The notes beneath the pieces are model-generated. The model was given only the letters and a program-made list of their open reading frames with translations, did no database searches and was not told the origin of the DNA. A DNA stretch of 64,000 nt from CBDDHT01 sp965227905 (GTDB taxonomy: Bacteria > Pseudomonadota > Alphaproteobacteria > Rhizobiales > Methyloligellaceae). This document shows, piece after piece, positions 7,945 to 16,496 of this stretch (its first letter is position 1; each line of letters opens with the position of its first letter). The DNA is taken from the NCBI GenBank assembly GCA_965227905.1, contig OZ245780.1, positions 1,736,001 through 1,800,000 of the forward strand. Reading direction: 5' to 3'. The position numbers were made by a program, and so were the translations under genes.

Positions 7945-9309
7945 GTGAATCTTTTTGCGAAGCTTGGCGAACGTGCCGAACAAAATCGTCCCATCCGTGT
8001 CGGACTTGTCGGGGCCGGGAAGTTTGGATCGATGTATCTGGCACAAGTGCCACGTACGCCCGGCGTGCATCTGGCCGCGATTGTCGATCTTTCACCGGCA
8101 ACAGCCCGAAAAAGTCTCCAACGCATTGGTTGGCCGGATGAGCGGTCGGATGCAGCGTCCCTGGATGCGGCGTTGAAAGCCGGGACGACATATGTCAGCG
8201 ATGACTGGGATGCGATGGTTACGCATCCTGAAATCGAGATCATCGTGGAATGCACAGGCAACCCTATTGCCGCCGTTGAGCATTGCCTCGAGGCCTTTTC
8301 GCATGGCAAGAACGTCATCAACGTTACCGTTGAAGCAGATGCATTCTGCGGACCGCTTCTTGCGCGCCGGGCTCGAGATGCAGGCGTCATTTACAGTCTG
8401 GCATATGGCGATCAACCGGCATTGGCGTGCGACCTTGTCGACTGGGCGAGGGCTTGCGGCTTTCCGGTCGTGGCAGCCGGGCGAGGGCACAAATGGCAGC
8501 CGCACTATCGCGAGTCGACGCCTGATACGGTCTGGGATCATTGGGGGCTGACGGCCGAGCAGGCAGAGGCTGGTGGTCTCAACCCGAAAATGTTCAATGC
8601 TTTTCTGGATGGTTCGAAACCGGCGATCGAGTCGGCTGCGATTGCCAATGCCACCGGATTGGAGGCGCCAAGCGATGGTCTCGCTTTTCCACCTGGGTCG
8701 ATTGACGATATTCCGACTCTGATGCGGCCACGCAGCGAGGGCGGCATTCTTCAACGCAAAGGCATGGTCGAGGTGGTCTCGTCTCTGACCTTGGACGGGA
8801 TGCCCATTCCACAGGACATTCGAAAAGGCGTCTGGGTTTGCTTTGAGGGCGACACAGATTACATCCGCCGGTGCTTTGAAGAGTATCAAGTCGTGACCGA
8901 TCCGGATGGGCGCTACATGTGCAACTTCAAGCGCTGGCACCTGATCGGATTGGAACTCGGAATCTCCGTGGCGTCCGTCGGCCTTCGCAGTGAGCCGACA
9001 GGCATTGCGACAGGCTTCCAGGCGGATGTCGCCGCGACGGCAAAAAGAGATTTGGCCGCGGGGGACGTGCTTGACGGTGAGGGCGGCTACACGGTTTTTG
9101 GCAAACTCAGCCCGGCACAAACATCCATCAAGAACGGTTTCGTTCCGCTAGGGCTTGCTCACAAGCTCAAAGTCGTTCGCCCGGTCGTCAAGGACCAGCC
9201 TGTAAGATGGGAGGATGTTGAAGCGGACACGACCCTCAATGCCTACCGGCTACGTCGGGAGATGGAGACTGCGTTTTCCAACGATATCGGAATAGGGTCC
9301 AAGTCTTAG
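7945..9309 (+). CDS. NAD(P)-dependent oxidoreductase with C-terminal SAF domain (COG4091-like)
   Basis: The 454-residue protein starts with a Rossmann fold (RVGLVGAGKFGSMYLAQ) and has the homoserine-dehydrogenase-like core with IVECTGNP and GKNVINVTVEAD. The C-terminal part (TAKRDLAAGDVLDGEGGYTVFGKL) is an SAF domain, as in antifreeze protein, sialate synthase and FlgA. That architecture is annotated as predicted homoserine dehydrogenase with SAF domain, but members are now linked to sugar-acid or polyol metabolism; the true substrate cannot be told here. The start is a GTG at 7945, preceded by AGGA at suitable spacing; no ATG is available in frame before the Rossmann motif. Confidence 0.8.
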   Translation: MNLFAKLGERAEQNRPIRVGLVGAGKFGSMYLAQVPRTPGVHLAAIVDLSPATARKSLQRIGWPDERSDAASLDAALKAGTTYVSDDWDAMVTHPEIEIIVECTGNPIAAVEHCLEAFSHGKNVINVTVEADAFCGPLLARRARDAGVIYSLAYGDQPALACDLVDWARACGFPVVAAGRGHKWQPHYRESTPDTVWDHWGLTAEQAEAGGLNPKMFNAFLDGSKPAIESAAIANATGLEAPSDGLAFPPGSIDDIPTLMRPRSEGGILQRKGMVEVVSSLTLDGMPIPQDIRKGVWVCFEGDTDYIRRCFEEYQVVTDPDGRYMCNFKRWHLIGLELGISVASVGLRSEPTGIATGFQADVAATAKRDLAAGDVLDGEGGYTVFGKLSPAQTSIKNGFVPLGLAHKLKVVRPVVKDQPVRWEDVEADTTLNAYRLRREMETAFSNDIGIGSKS

Positions 9310-9310
9310 T

Positions 9311-9342
9311 ACCAGACATTGAGTGGTCGACCGCCGCTGGTA
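9311..9342. terminator. Possible hairpin between convergent genes
   Basis: Arms TACCAG and CTGGTA enclose about 20 bases between the ends of the convergent SAF oxidoreductase and GGDEF-EAL genes. There is no T-run on either side, so termination is a weak guess. Confidence 0.25.
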
Positions 9343-9349
9343 TGAAACT

Positions 9350-11629
9350 CTAGATCGCCGCGCGGTAGGGGACAGGGTGCTGGAGCGAGATATGATCGGA
9401 TTCCAGCCATTCGGTCATTTCCTTGAAGGGCATTGGTTTCGCAATCAAATAACCTTGTAGCGAGCCGTAGCCCATCTCTTGAAGCTTGGCCATTTGTGCG
9501 TCTGTTTCGATGCCCTCGATCACGACATCGAGTTTCAGCAGTTTTGCCATCGTGATCAGAGATGAGATGACGACGCTCTTCTTTTCATCTTGCAGCATCT
9601 TGCTGGTGAACGACCGATCGACCTTCACGCCTGTGACGGGCAATGATGCAAGATGATGAAGCGCAGCGTATCCTGTGCCGAAATCATCCAGCTCTATTTT
9701 GATGCCGAGGCTGCGCAGGCGTTCCAACAGGTCAAGCCGCGGTGTGTCATGTTCTTCCAGGAGAACGGATTCGACAATTTCCGCACTGACATATTCAGGG
9801 CTCAAGCCATTGCGATCCATGGCCGTCGTCAAGTCATCGAATACGGTTCCAAGTTCCATATCCTGGGGTGACAGATTGACAGCCATGCGTCCGAAATCGA
9901 TGTCCGCATCCAGCCATTTTTTCGCTGCAGCAAAGGCTTGATCGAAGACTTGCCTTCCAATTCTGGTCGATAGCCGGTTGGCTTCGGCAACAGCTAGGAA
10001 TTGACCGGGATTCAGGATTCCTTTTTCAGGATGTTGCCAACGCACCAGTGCTTCGATCCCGGTAACGGTCAGAGTTGCCATGTCAACTTGGGGTTGAAAG
10101 ACTGCAAAGAACTGGTCGTTTTCCAGTGCGCCTCGCAGTTCCTGTTCGATTTCGGCATCCCGGTCGATCTTGTCTTTCATTTCCTTTGTAAAGAAATGGA
10201 ACCCGTCTTTGCCGCGTTCCTTTGCCTTGTAGAGAGCAATGTCGGCATGGATCATCAGTTCTTCGACCGTTGCACCATCATCAGGATAGCGTGCGACTCC
10301 AAGACTGGCAGAAGGATGTATTTCGGCCTTACCAAAGGGCACAGGGATCGAGAGGATATCGGTGAGTTCACGGCAGACATCGTAGACGTCTGCATTCGGA
10401 GACGTGATCAAGGTGACGAACTCGTCATCGCCCCAACGATAGGAGCGACCGATCTTTGTTTCCTCTATAATGAGTCGTAGCCGGCGCCCGACTTCATTCA
10501 ACAGACGATCGCCTGCAGCATGACCCATGGAGTCATTGACGCGCTTGAAGTTGTCGAGATCCAGATGTAGGAGGGCGAAACTGTTCTCGTCGTCCTTTCG
10601 ATCCAGCCGCTCCTCCATGTCATCAATGCAGCAGCGCCTGTTGCGCAGTTGCGTCAGTTCATCGAAATAGGCAATGCGCTTCATCACCTCCAGGTGTTTT
10701 CTCTCCTGGTTTGCCTGTTCACCTTCCAGTCTCTTCTTCTCGAGGATCGTATCTCTGTACGTCCTGTAGGCCCTTGCGACCGCGCCGATTTCATCGTCCG
10801 CATAAACCCTTACTTCGCGTGATGTGTCGCCGGCAGTCAGCGATTGAAGAGCGACGACAATATCGGAAAGCGGAAGGCTTATGTTCCGACGCACCAGCAA
10901 TATCGCTGTCCCAAGGCCTAGTATCAGGGCGGCGAGCGTGAACATGCCGATGAGAATGCGAGCTGAATTCTCATAATCGTTGGCAGTCATCGCGGCCTTG
11001 CTCGTAAAGCGGTGAATCTTTACGCGAAGCGCTTCAATCGAGGCATCCAATTTGGTTTCCTCGCGGCGAAGCTCGACGATCAGAGATTGAGCCGCATCGA
11101 GTGTGCCTGCTTGTAAATAGGAAAAAATCCACGCCGAATGATGATCGAATTCGATATGCCCCACTGCGATCTCATCGAGGCGTCGTGTGACACCGGCCAG
11201 AAAGTGTGCCGTTTCCGCAGTCGCGTCACGCTCTCGAGCCTTTTTCAAGAGAGCGCGCGCTCCACTGATCTCATGATTGATATTGATCGTAAGCGCATCG
11301 AACGCACCGAGGGCTTTCTTAAAAGCGTCCTGCGAGCCAAGGCCTAGATGCATACGTTCGGCGGCACGAATGGCACGTTCGAAATTGATCGTCTGTTCGC
11401 GCTGTTGCACGGTGATGCGGGTCAAAGCATCGGTCAGTGGGATATCACGTGTCGCGATGCCTTCGATCTGGTGACCGATCTTGTCCATTTCCCAGATGCT
11501 GACGGTCGCGACAACACCGAGCAAGACGAGGCAAAAGCAAACCAAGCCCAATATTTTGGTGCCCACGCTCGGCGCACCAAGAATCCGAAAAGATCCAATT
11601 TCAGTATCGGATGATTGTTCAATGGTCAT
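9350..11629 (-). CDS. Membrane-bound GGDEF-EAL cyclic di-GMP protein
   Basis: The order in the 759-residue product is: N-terminal membrane helix (about 24-45), a long helical periplasmic sensor region of four-helix-bundle type, second membrane helix (about 220-245), HAMP, GGDEF domain and EAL domain. The diguanylate cyclase motif is WGDDEF (near 396) instead of GGDEF, so synthesis may be weakened or lost. The phosphodiesterase part keeps EALVRW (near 525), the DDFGTG loop, the EGIET block and QGYLIAKP, so cyclic di-GMP hydrolysis is likely intact. The protein stands alone with a 363-bp upstream region and no regulator beside it. It most likely adjusts the motile/sessile switch according to an external signal. 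Confidence 0.92.
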   Translation of the reverse strand: MTIEQSSDTEIGSFRILGAPSVGTKILGLVCFCLVLLGVVATVSIWEMDKIGHQIEGIATRDIPLTDALTRITVQQREQTINFERAIRAAERMHLGLGSQDAFKKALGAFDALTININHEISGARALLKKARERDATAETAHFLAGVTRRLDEIAVGHIEFDHHSAWIFSYLQAGTLDAAQSLIVELRREETKLDASIEALRVKIHRFTSKAAMTANDYENSARILIGMFTLAALILGLGTAILLVRRNISLPLSDIVVALQSLTAGDTSREVRVYADDEIGAVARAYRTYRDTILEKKRLEGEQANQERKHLEVMKRIAYFDELTQLRNRRCCIDDMEERLDRKDDENSFALLHLDLDNFKRVNDSMGHAAGDRLLNEVGRRLRLIIEETKIGRSYRWGDDEFVTLITSPNADVYDVCRELTDILSIPVPFGKAEIHPSASLGVARYPDDGATVEELMIHADIALYKAKERGKDGFHFFTKEMKDKIDRDAEIEQELRGALENDQFFAVFQPQVDMATLTVTGIEALVRWQHPEKGILNPGQFLAVAEANRLSTRIGRQVFDQAFAAAKKWLDADIDFGRMAVNLSPQDMELGTVFDDLTTAMDRNGLSPEYVSAEIVESVLLEEHDTPRLDLLERLRSLGIKIELDDFGTGYAALHHLASLPVTGVKVDRSFTSKMLQDEKKSVVISSLITMAKLLKLDVVIEGIETDAQMAKLQEMGYGSLQGYLIAKPMPFKEMTEWLESDHISLQHPVPYRAAI

Positions 11630-11992
11630 CCGTCATTACCCCGCCCTCGATAAGATCGACCGACGCGATTATCCTGGAATTTTATTGAGCCAAACCTAAT
11701 TTTCTCAACGAAAATCATCGAATTCGGCTGTTTTACCCGGGCCGAACTCTTTTTTTGTGAGGATTCTGTATTCGACGCCCGTTCGCTATTTGTTGACGGC
11801 GATAGACCGGCAGGTTGGCCAAGGAATGCGTGCTTGGTGGAAAGCGTCCGGACGACAATGATTGGCAGGAGTCATGTCCCGCATTTTGCATTCCGACGTG
11901 CTATCGCACCCCAGGTGCACTATATGACGTTCGGCGCTCATCAATTGCGTGCCGACGGCGTTGCCAATCAGCGAAGAGACAAGAGCCAGTTT
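11630..11992. other. Divergent intergenic region without recognised gene
   Basis: This 363-bp stretch separates the divergent GGDEF-EAL and ABC-transporter genes. The left part (11690-11770) is A/T-rich, with runs such as CTTTTTTTGTG, and probably carries one or both promoters. The frame of the ABC gene stays open back to about 11834, but that extension lacks the family pattern. No repeat, RNA or operator was recognised. Confidence 0.5.
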
Positions 11993-12919
11993 ATGCCTCC
12001 CATGATCTCAATCTCGGGTGTCTCCAAGACCTATGCTGGAGGATTCGAGGCACTCAAGCCCATCGATCTGGATATCGAAAGCGGTGAAATCTTTGCCTTG
12101 CTCGGGCCGAACGGTGCGGGAAAGACGACACTCATCAGTATCATATGCGGTATCGTCAATCCGAGCGGCGGAACGGTTAAGGTCGATGGCCACGATATTA
12201 TCGACGACTACCGTGCTGCCCGCTCTTTGATCGGTCTGGTCCCCCAGGAACTCACGACAGATGCCTTTGAGACGGTTTGGGCGACAGTGACTTTCAGTCG
12301 CGGCCTTTTCGGCAAGAAGGCCGATCCGGGACATATCGAAAAAGTCCTCAGAGATCTTTTCCTGTGGGACAAGAAGGACAACAAGATCATTACGCTGTCG
12401 GGTGGCATGAAACGCCGCGTCCTGATCGCCAAGGCACTGTCCCATGAACCGCGCATTTTGTTTTTGGATGAGCCGACGGCCGGCGTCGATGTGGAGTTGC
12501 GCCAGGACATGTGGAATGTGGTGCGGGACCTCAGACAGTCGGGCGTCACGATCATTTTGACCACCCATTACATCGAAGAGGCGGAAGAGATGGCCGACCG
12601 GGTCGGTGTCATCAATCAGGGTGAAATCATACTGGTCGAAGACAAGGCCGAATTGATGCACAAGCTCGGCAAGAAACAGCTGACATTGGAACTCCACCAG
12701 TCGCTCGAGGCGATCCCCGATCAGTTGTCGTCCCATAATCTTGCGCTGTCTTCAGACGGTGAAGCCCTGACTTACGAATACGATACGCATGGTGAGCGAA
12801 CCGGAATCACGAGTCTCCTCAAAGACCTCAATGAGGCGGGGATCCGGTTCAAGGATCTCAACACGACGCAAAGCTCTCTCGAAGAGATCTTCGTTAATCT
12901 GGTGAAGCGAGAACGATGA
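11993..12919 (+). CDS. yadG: YadG-like ABC exporter ATP-binding protein
   Basis: The 308-residue product has a Walker A (GPNGAGKTT), signature LSGGMKRR, Walker B ILFLDEPTAGVD and switch His in LTTHY. Long stretches such as GLVPQE, LWDKKDNK, ELRQDMWNVVRDL and the C-terminal SLEEIFVNLV resemble E. coli YadG closely. It powers a two-component ABC-2 exporter with the next gene, whose start overlaps by four bases. The start was set at 11993 (or 12002) because homologous sequence begins at MISISGVSKTY; the ribosome site is weak. The substrate is unknown; the linked dehydrogenase genes downstream hint at an amino acid or cyanogenic product but do not prove it. Confidence 0.88.
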   Translation: MPPMISISGVSKTYAGGFEALKPIDLDIESGEIFALLGPNGAGKTTLISIICGIVNPSGGTVKVDGHDIIDDYRAARSLIGLVPQELTTDAFETVWATVTFSRGLFGKKADPGHIEKVLRDLFLWDKKDNKIITLSGGMKRRVLIAKALSHEPRILFLDEPTAGVDVELRQDMWNVVRDLRQSGVTIILTTHYIEEAEEMADRVGVINQGEIILVEDKAELMHKLGKKQLTLELHQSLEAIPDQLSSHNLALSSDGEALTYEYDTHGERTGITSLLKDLNEAGIRFKDLNTTQSSLEEIFVNLVKRER

Positions 12920-13677
12920 ATTATCGCGCAGTCAGAGCAATCTATCTATTCGAGATGGCACGCACCGGACGAACGCTGTTTCAAAGCATCGTCTCGCCTG
13001 TCATCTCCACGACGCTTTATTTCGTTGTGTTCGGAGCGGCTATCGGCTCTCGGATAACCGAAGTCGAAGGCGTGAGTTATGGGTCTTTCCTGGTTCCTGG
13101 CCTGATCATGCTCTCTCTTCTGACCCAGAGCGTCGCCAATGCCTCATTCGGGATCTATTTTCCGAAATTCACGGGCACGATTTACGAACTGCTTTCGGCG
13201 CCGATTTCTTATTTTGAAATCGTGCTGGGTTATGTCGGCGCAGCGGCGACGAAATCTGTGCTGTTGGGACTGATCATTCTGGCAACGGCAGGTCTGTTCG
13301 TTCCGATGCAGGTCGAACATCCGGTCTGGATGCTGGTCTTCCTTGTCCTGACCTCGCTGACATTCAGTTTGTTTGGCTTCATCATCGGGATCTGGGCGGA
13401 CGGTTTCGAGAAACTGCAAATCGTGCCGCTGCTGGTGATCACGCCTCTGGCCTTCCTCGGAGGAAGTTTCTATTCCATCTCGATGCTGCCGCCGTTCTGG
13501 CAAACGGTGACGTTGCTCAATCCCGTTGTCTATCTGATCAGCGGGTTCCGCTGGAGTTTTTATGAGATTGCCGACGTCGATGTCGGGCTTAGTCTTGCAA
13601 TGATCATGGTCTTCCTTGCAGTCTGTCTCTTCGTCATCTGGCGGATTTTCAAGACGGGTTATCGACTGAAAAGTTAG
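12916..13677 (+). CDS. yadH: YadH-like ABC-2 exporter permease
   Basis: The 253-residue permease has six transmembrane helices and matches the YadH/NodJ/DrrB family: TLYFVVFGAAIGSRI, SFLVPGLIMLSL, LSAPISYFEIVLGYVG, and the conserved LTPLAFLGGSFYS-type block followed by PPFWQTVTLLNPVVYLISGFR. It forms the membrane dimer of the exporter with the ATPase encoded just upstream. The stop codon is three bases before the start of the flavoprotein gene that follows, so it is likely co-transcribed with the dehydrogenase genes. Confidence 0.88.
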   Translation: MNYRAVRAIYLFEMARTGRTLFQSIVSPVISTTLYFVVFGAAIGSRITEVEGVSYGSFLVPGLIMLSLLTQSVANASFGIYFPKFTGTIYELLSAPISYFEIVLGYVGAAATKSVLLGLIILATAGLFVPMQVEHPVWMLVFLVLTSLTFSLFGFIIGIWADGFEKLQIVPLLVITPLAFLGGSFYSISMLPPFWQTVTLLNPVVYLISGFRWSFYEIADVDVGLSLAMIMVFLAVCLFVIWRIFKTGYRLKS

Positions 13678-13680
13678 GTC

Positions 13681-14811
13681 ATGGGAGCAACGGGTCGCCT
13701 TCAACGCGATGCTGAGATTGCCGTCGTCGGTGGCGGTCTCGTCGGTATGGCGATTGCTTATGGCCTGCAGCGGCGCGGGCGCAACGTCGTTCTCTTCGAT
13801 GAAAGCGATGTTGCATTGCGCGCCTCGCGCGGAAACTTCGGTCTTGTCTGGGTGCAGGGCAAAGGTGCTAACCTTCCCGACTATGCCCGCTGGACCCGTG
13901 CGTCTGCCAAGCTCTGGAGCGAGTTCGCGATCGAGCTGGCCGAGCAGGGTGGGCAATCGGTCGAGCATGCGCAGCCCGGCGGGTTTCATTTGGCCCTGAG
14001 CGAGGATGAACTCGCCACACGCGTTGCGATGCTGCAGGGGCTGCGTGATGCGCTTGGCGGCGACTATCCGTTCGAGACACTTGGGCACAATGCCCTGCGT
14101 GAGCATCTGCCGGAAATCGGTCCGGACGTCGTCGGTGCAGTCTATGGTCCCGAAGATGGCCATGCGAATCCGCTCTATCTATTGCGAAATCTCTATGCCG
14201 CTTTTGCCATAATGGGCGGTCGGATCGTGAATGGTGCGCCTGTCCACACCGTTGCGCCCGAAGATGGTGGATTTCGTGTCGAGGGGCCGGCCACGATTCG
14301 CGTGGGCAAACTCGTACTCGCTGCCGGTCACGGCAATACGAAACTCGCCGCACAGGTCGGGCTGGAAGCGCCGCTGCGCCCGCAGCGCGGTCAGGTCATG
14401 GTCACCGAACGTATCAAGCCGTTTCTGCGCTATCCGACACTAAATGTTCGACAGGTTGGTGAGGGTGCCATTCAGATTGGGGACTCGAAGGAGGATGTCG
14501 GGTTTGATGACGGCACCACACCCGATGTTCTGGCCAAGATAGCAGCGCGGGCGGTCCGGACATTTCCGCTTCTGGAAGGCGTGCAGATGGTTCGCTCATG
14601 GGCAGCCGTACGGATCCTAAGCCCTGACGGATGCCCCTTATACGATGAATCCGAAACCGCGCCGGGCGCCTATCTCGTCAACTGCCACAGCGGAGTGACA
14701 TTGGCAGCAGCGCACACGCTGTTGCTTGCCAAATGGATCGATGGCGATCCTAAACCCGACATGGTGGAGAGCCTGAGTGCCAAACGCTTCAAACTTCACG
14801 CGGCTGCCTGA
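13681..14811 (+). CDS. FAD-dependent amino-acid/amine dehydrogenase subunit (HcnC / opine oxidase B-like)
   Basis: The 376-residue protein begins with a DadA/glycine-oxidase-type FAD fold (IAVVGGGLVGMAIAYGLQRRGRNVVLFDE) and ends with the matching motif near the C-terminus (CHSGVTLAAAHTLLLAKWI). It is followed by a small [2Fe-2S] protein and a second flavoprotein, the subunit set seen in hydrogen cyanide synthase HcnABC, in opine oxidases and in bacterial D-hydroxyproline dehydrogenase. This would be the catalytic subunit that oxidises the C-N bond. The sequence alone does not decide among these substrates. It overlaps the next gene by 35 bp. Confidence 0.8.
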   Translation: MGATGRLQRDAEIAVVGGGLVGMAIAYGLQRRGRNVVLFDESDVALRASRGNFGLVWVQGKGANLPDYARWTRASAKLWSEFAIELAEQGGQSVEHAQPGGFHLALSEDELATRVAMLQGLRDALGGDYPFETLGHNALREHLPEIGPDVVGAVYGPEDGHANPLYLLRNLYAAFAIMGGRIVNGAPVHTVAPEDGGFRVEGPATIRVGKLVLAAGHGNTKLAAQVGLEAPLRPQRGQVMVTERIKPFLRYPTLNVRQVGEGAIQIGDSKEDVGFDDGTTPDVLAKIAARAVRTFPLLEGVQMVRSWAAVRILSPDGCPLYDESETAPGAYLVNCHSGVTLAAAHTLLLAKWIDGDPKPDMVESLSAKRFKLHAAA

Positions 14812-15103
14812 TCCAGATAGTTCGGCGACGCTGACTATTCATTTCAACGGCAAGTCCGTATCTGCCCGCGAAGGCGATACGGTTGCGGCTGCGCTTCTTG
14901 CAGCGGGGCATTCGGTCTTCCGTGCGACACCTGTCTCCGGTGACGGCCGCGGTCCCTATTGCATGATGGGGGTTTGCTTCGATTGCCTCGTCGAAATCGA
15001 TGGTCGCGCCAATCGTCAGGCCTGTCAGATTCTGGTGTGGGACGGCATGCGCATTCAGCCCATGCAAGGCGCCCGCGCCATGAAGGAACCGGACGATGAC
15101 TGA
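14777..15103 (+). CDS. [2Fe-2S] ferredoxin-like subunit (HcnA-like)
   Basis: The 108-residue protein has the HcnA/sarcosine-oxidase-alpha N-terminal fold: an early beta strand TLTIHFNGKSVSAREGDTVAAALLAAG, then Cys62, Cys67, Cys70 and Cys83, the plant-type ferredoxin ligand set. HcnA is about 104 residues, so the length is typical. It would relay electrons between the two flavin subunits. Its start lies inside the end of the upstream gene and its end overlaps the following one, so the three subunits are tightly coupled. Confidence 0.85.
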   Translation: MPNASNFTRLPDPDSSATLTIHFNGKSVSAREGDTVAAALLAAGHSVFRATPVSGDGRGPYCMMGVCFDCLVEIDGRANRQACQILVWDGMRIQPMQGARAMKEPDDD

Positions 15104-16496
15104 GAGCGTCGATCTTGCGGTGATCGGAGCCGGCCCTGCCGGTCTTGCCGCCTCGACCGCTGCGGCAAAGGCTGGTCTCGAAGTGGTACTCCTCGACGAT
15201 CAGTCTGCAGTCGGCGGTCAGATTTATCGCGGCATCGGACGAGCGGATGCCGAACGAGAGCGCGTGTTGGGAGCGGACTACGTAATCGGCAAGCATCTTG
15301 CCGACGAACTGGCATCGACGTCGGTCCGCCATCTGGATGGTGCGAGTGTGTGGCAGATTGATAAAGAGCTGACGCTCTACTACACGCGGAAGAGCAGGGG
15401 GACAGAACTCAGAGCCAAGCATCTGATCATTGCCACCGGAGCGATCGAGCGTCCAATGCCGTTTCCCGGATGGACGCTTCCCGGTGTGATGACCGCTGGG
15501 GCAGGGCAGACCCTCTTGAAATCGAGTGGGCTGGTTCCCAGCGGTCCCTTGGTACTCGCGGGGAGCGGTCCCTTACTCCTTCTTCTTGCCGCGCAATATC
15601 TCAGAGCAGGCGTTGCGATTGACGCTCTTGTTGAAACGACCCCACGAGCAAACTATCACCGAGCCTTGCCACATCTTCCCAGAGCGCTCGGAAATGCAGG
15701 GCTTCTTGGTAAGGGCGTGAGGTTGCTCCAGGAAATTCGCGAACATGGTTTGCGTCATTTCAAGGATGCACGCACGTTGTTCGCCCGCGGCGATGACGAG
15801 ATCAGCGAAATCAGTTTCACATCGAATGGCCGCAATCACACATTGCCGTGCAAACTTCTCCTTGTTCATCAGGGTGTTGTGCCGAACGTACAAATCACGC
15901 GGGCGCTTGGCCTGACCCATGATTGGCATGAGCGCCAACGCTGCTGGCATCCGCGGCTCGGTACGTTCGGTCGGACTGAAATCGAAGGCATCTCGGTCGC
16001 TGGGGATGGCGGTGGCATCGGCGGTGCTCCGGTTGCAGTGCATCAGGGGCGGCTTTCAGGGCTCGATGCGGCGCACCAGCTGGGGGCTATGAAACAACAC
16101 GCGTTCGAACGAGCCTGCATACCTGTTCAGCGAAGTCTTAGTCGTGTGAGTCGCGCCCGGCCGTTTGTCGATGCGTTGTACGCGCCGGCGGACGCGTTTC
16201 TCAATCCGAGCGACGACACGATCGTCTGCCGCTGCGAGGAAGTCACGGCGGGAGACGTTCGCGGATATGTGCGGATGGGCTGCCTCGGCCCGAACCAGAC
16301 CAAGGCTTTCGGTCGCCCTGGTATGGGACCATGCCAAGGCCGGTTCTGCGGTCTGACCGTCTCCGAAATCATCGCGGATATGCGTGATCTGGAAACATCT
16401 GACATTGGCTATTACCGGATCAGGTTTCCGGTGAAGCCGGTCACCTTGGGCGAGCTTGCCGCAACGGCGAGCGTCGAGGAGACGGCTGGATCGTGA
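15096..16496 (+). CDS. FAD/[2Fe-2S] dehydrogenase subunit (HcnB / opine oxidase A-like)
   Basis: The 466-residue product has a FAD-binding motif at the N-terminus (LAVIGAGPAGLAAST), a second nucleotide-binding region (LVLAGSGPLLLLLAAQYL) and a C-terminal BFD-like cluster with Cys-Arg-Cys and GPCQGRFCG. Length and domain order match HcnB and opine-oxidase A subunits, which pass electrons towards the respiratory chain. It completes the C-A-B order of this gene set, unlike the A-B-C order of hcn operons. The last 85 bp are antisense to the end of the NmrA-family gene. Confidence 0.85.
   Translation: MTESVDLAVIGAGPAGLAASTAAAKAGLEVVLLDDQSAVGGQIYRGIGRADAERERVLGADYVIGKHLADELASTSVRHLDGASVWQIDKELTLYYTRKSRGTELRAKHLIIATGAIERPMPFPGWTLPGVMTAGAGQTLLKSSGLVPSGPLVLAGSGPLLLLLAAQYLRAGVAIDALVETTPRANYHRALPHLPRALGNAGLLGKGVRLLQEIREHGLRHFKDARTLFARGDDEISEISFTSNGRNHTLPCKLLLVHQGVVPNVQITRALGLTHDWHERQRCWHPRLGTFGRTEIEGISVAGDGGGIGGAPVAVHQGRLSGLDAAHQLGAMKQHAFERACIPVQRSLSRVSRARPFVDALYAPADAFLNPSDDTIVCRCEEVTAGDVRGYVRMGCLGPNQTKAFGRPGMGPCQGRFCGLTVSEIIADMRDLETSDIGYYRIRFPVKPVTLGELAATASVEETAGS

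Noticed and set aside
13681..16496. Firm naming as hydrogen cyanide synthase
   Set aside because: Domain set and sizes fit, but gene order differs and opine or hydroxyproline dehydrogenases share the same architecture.
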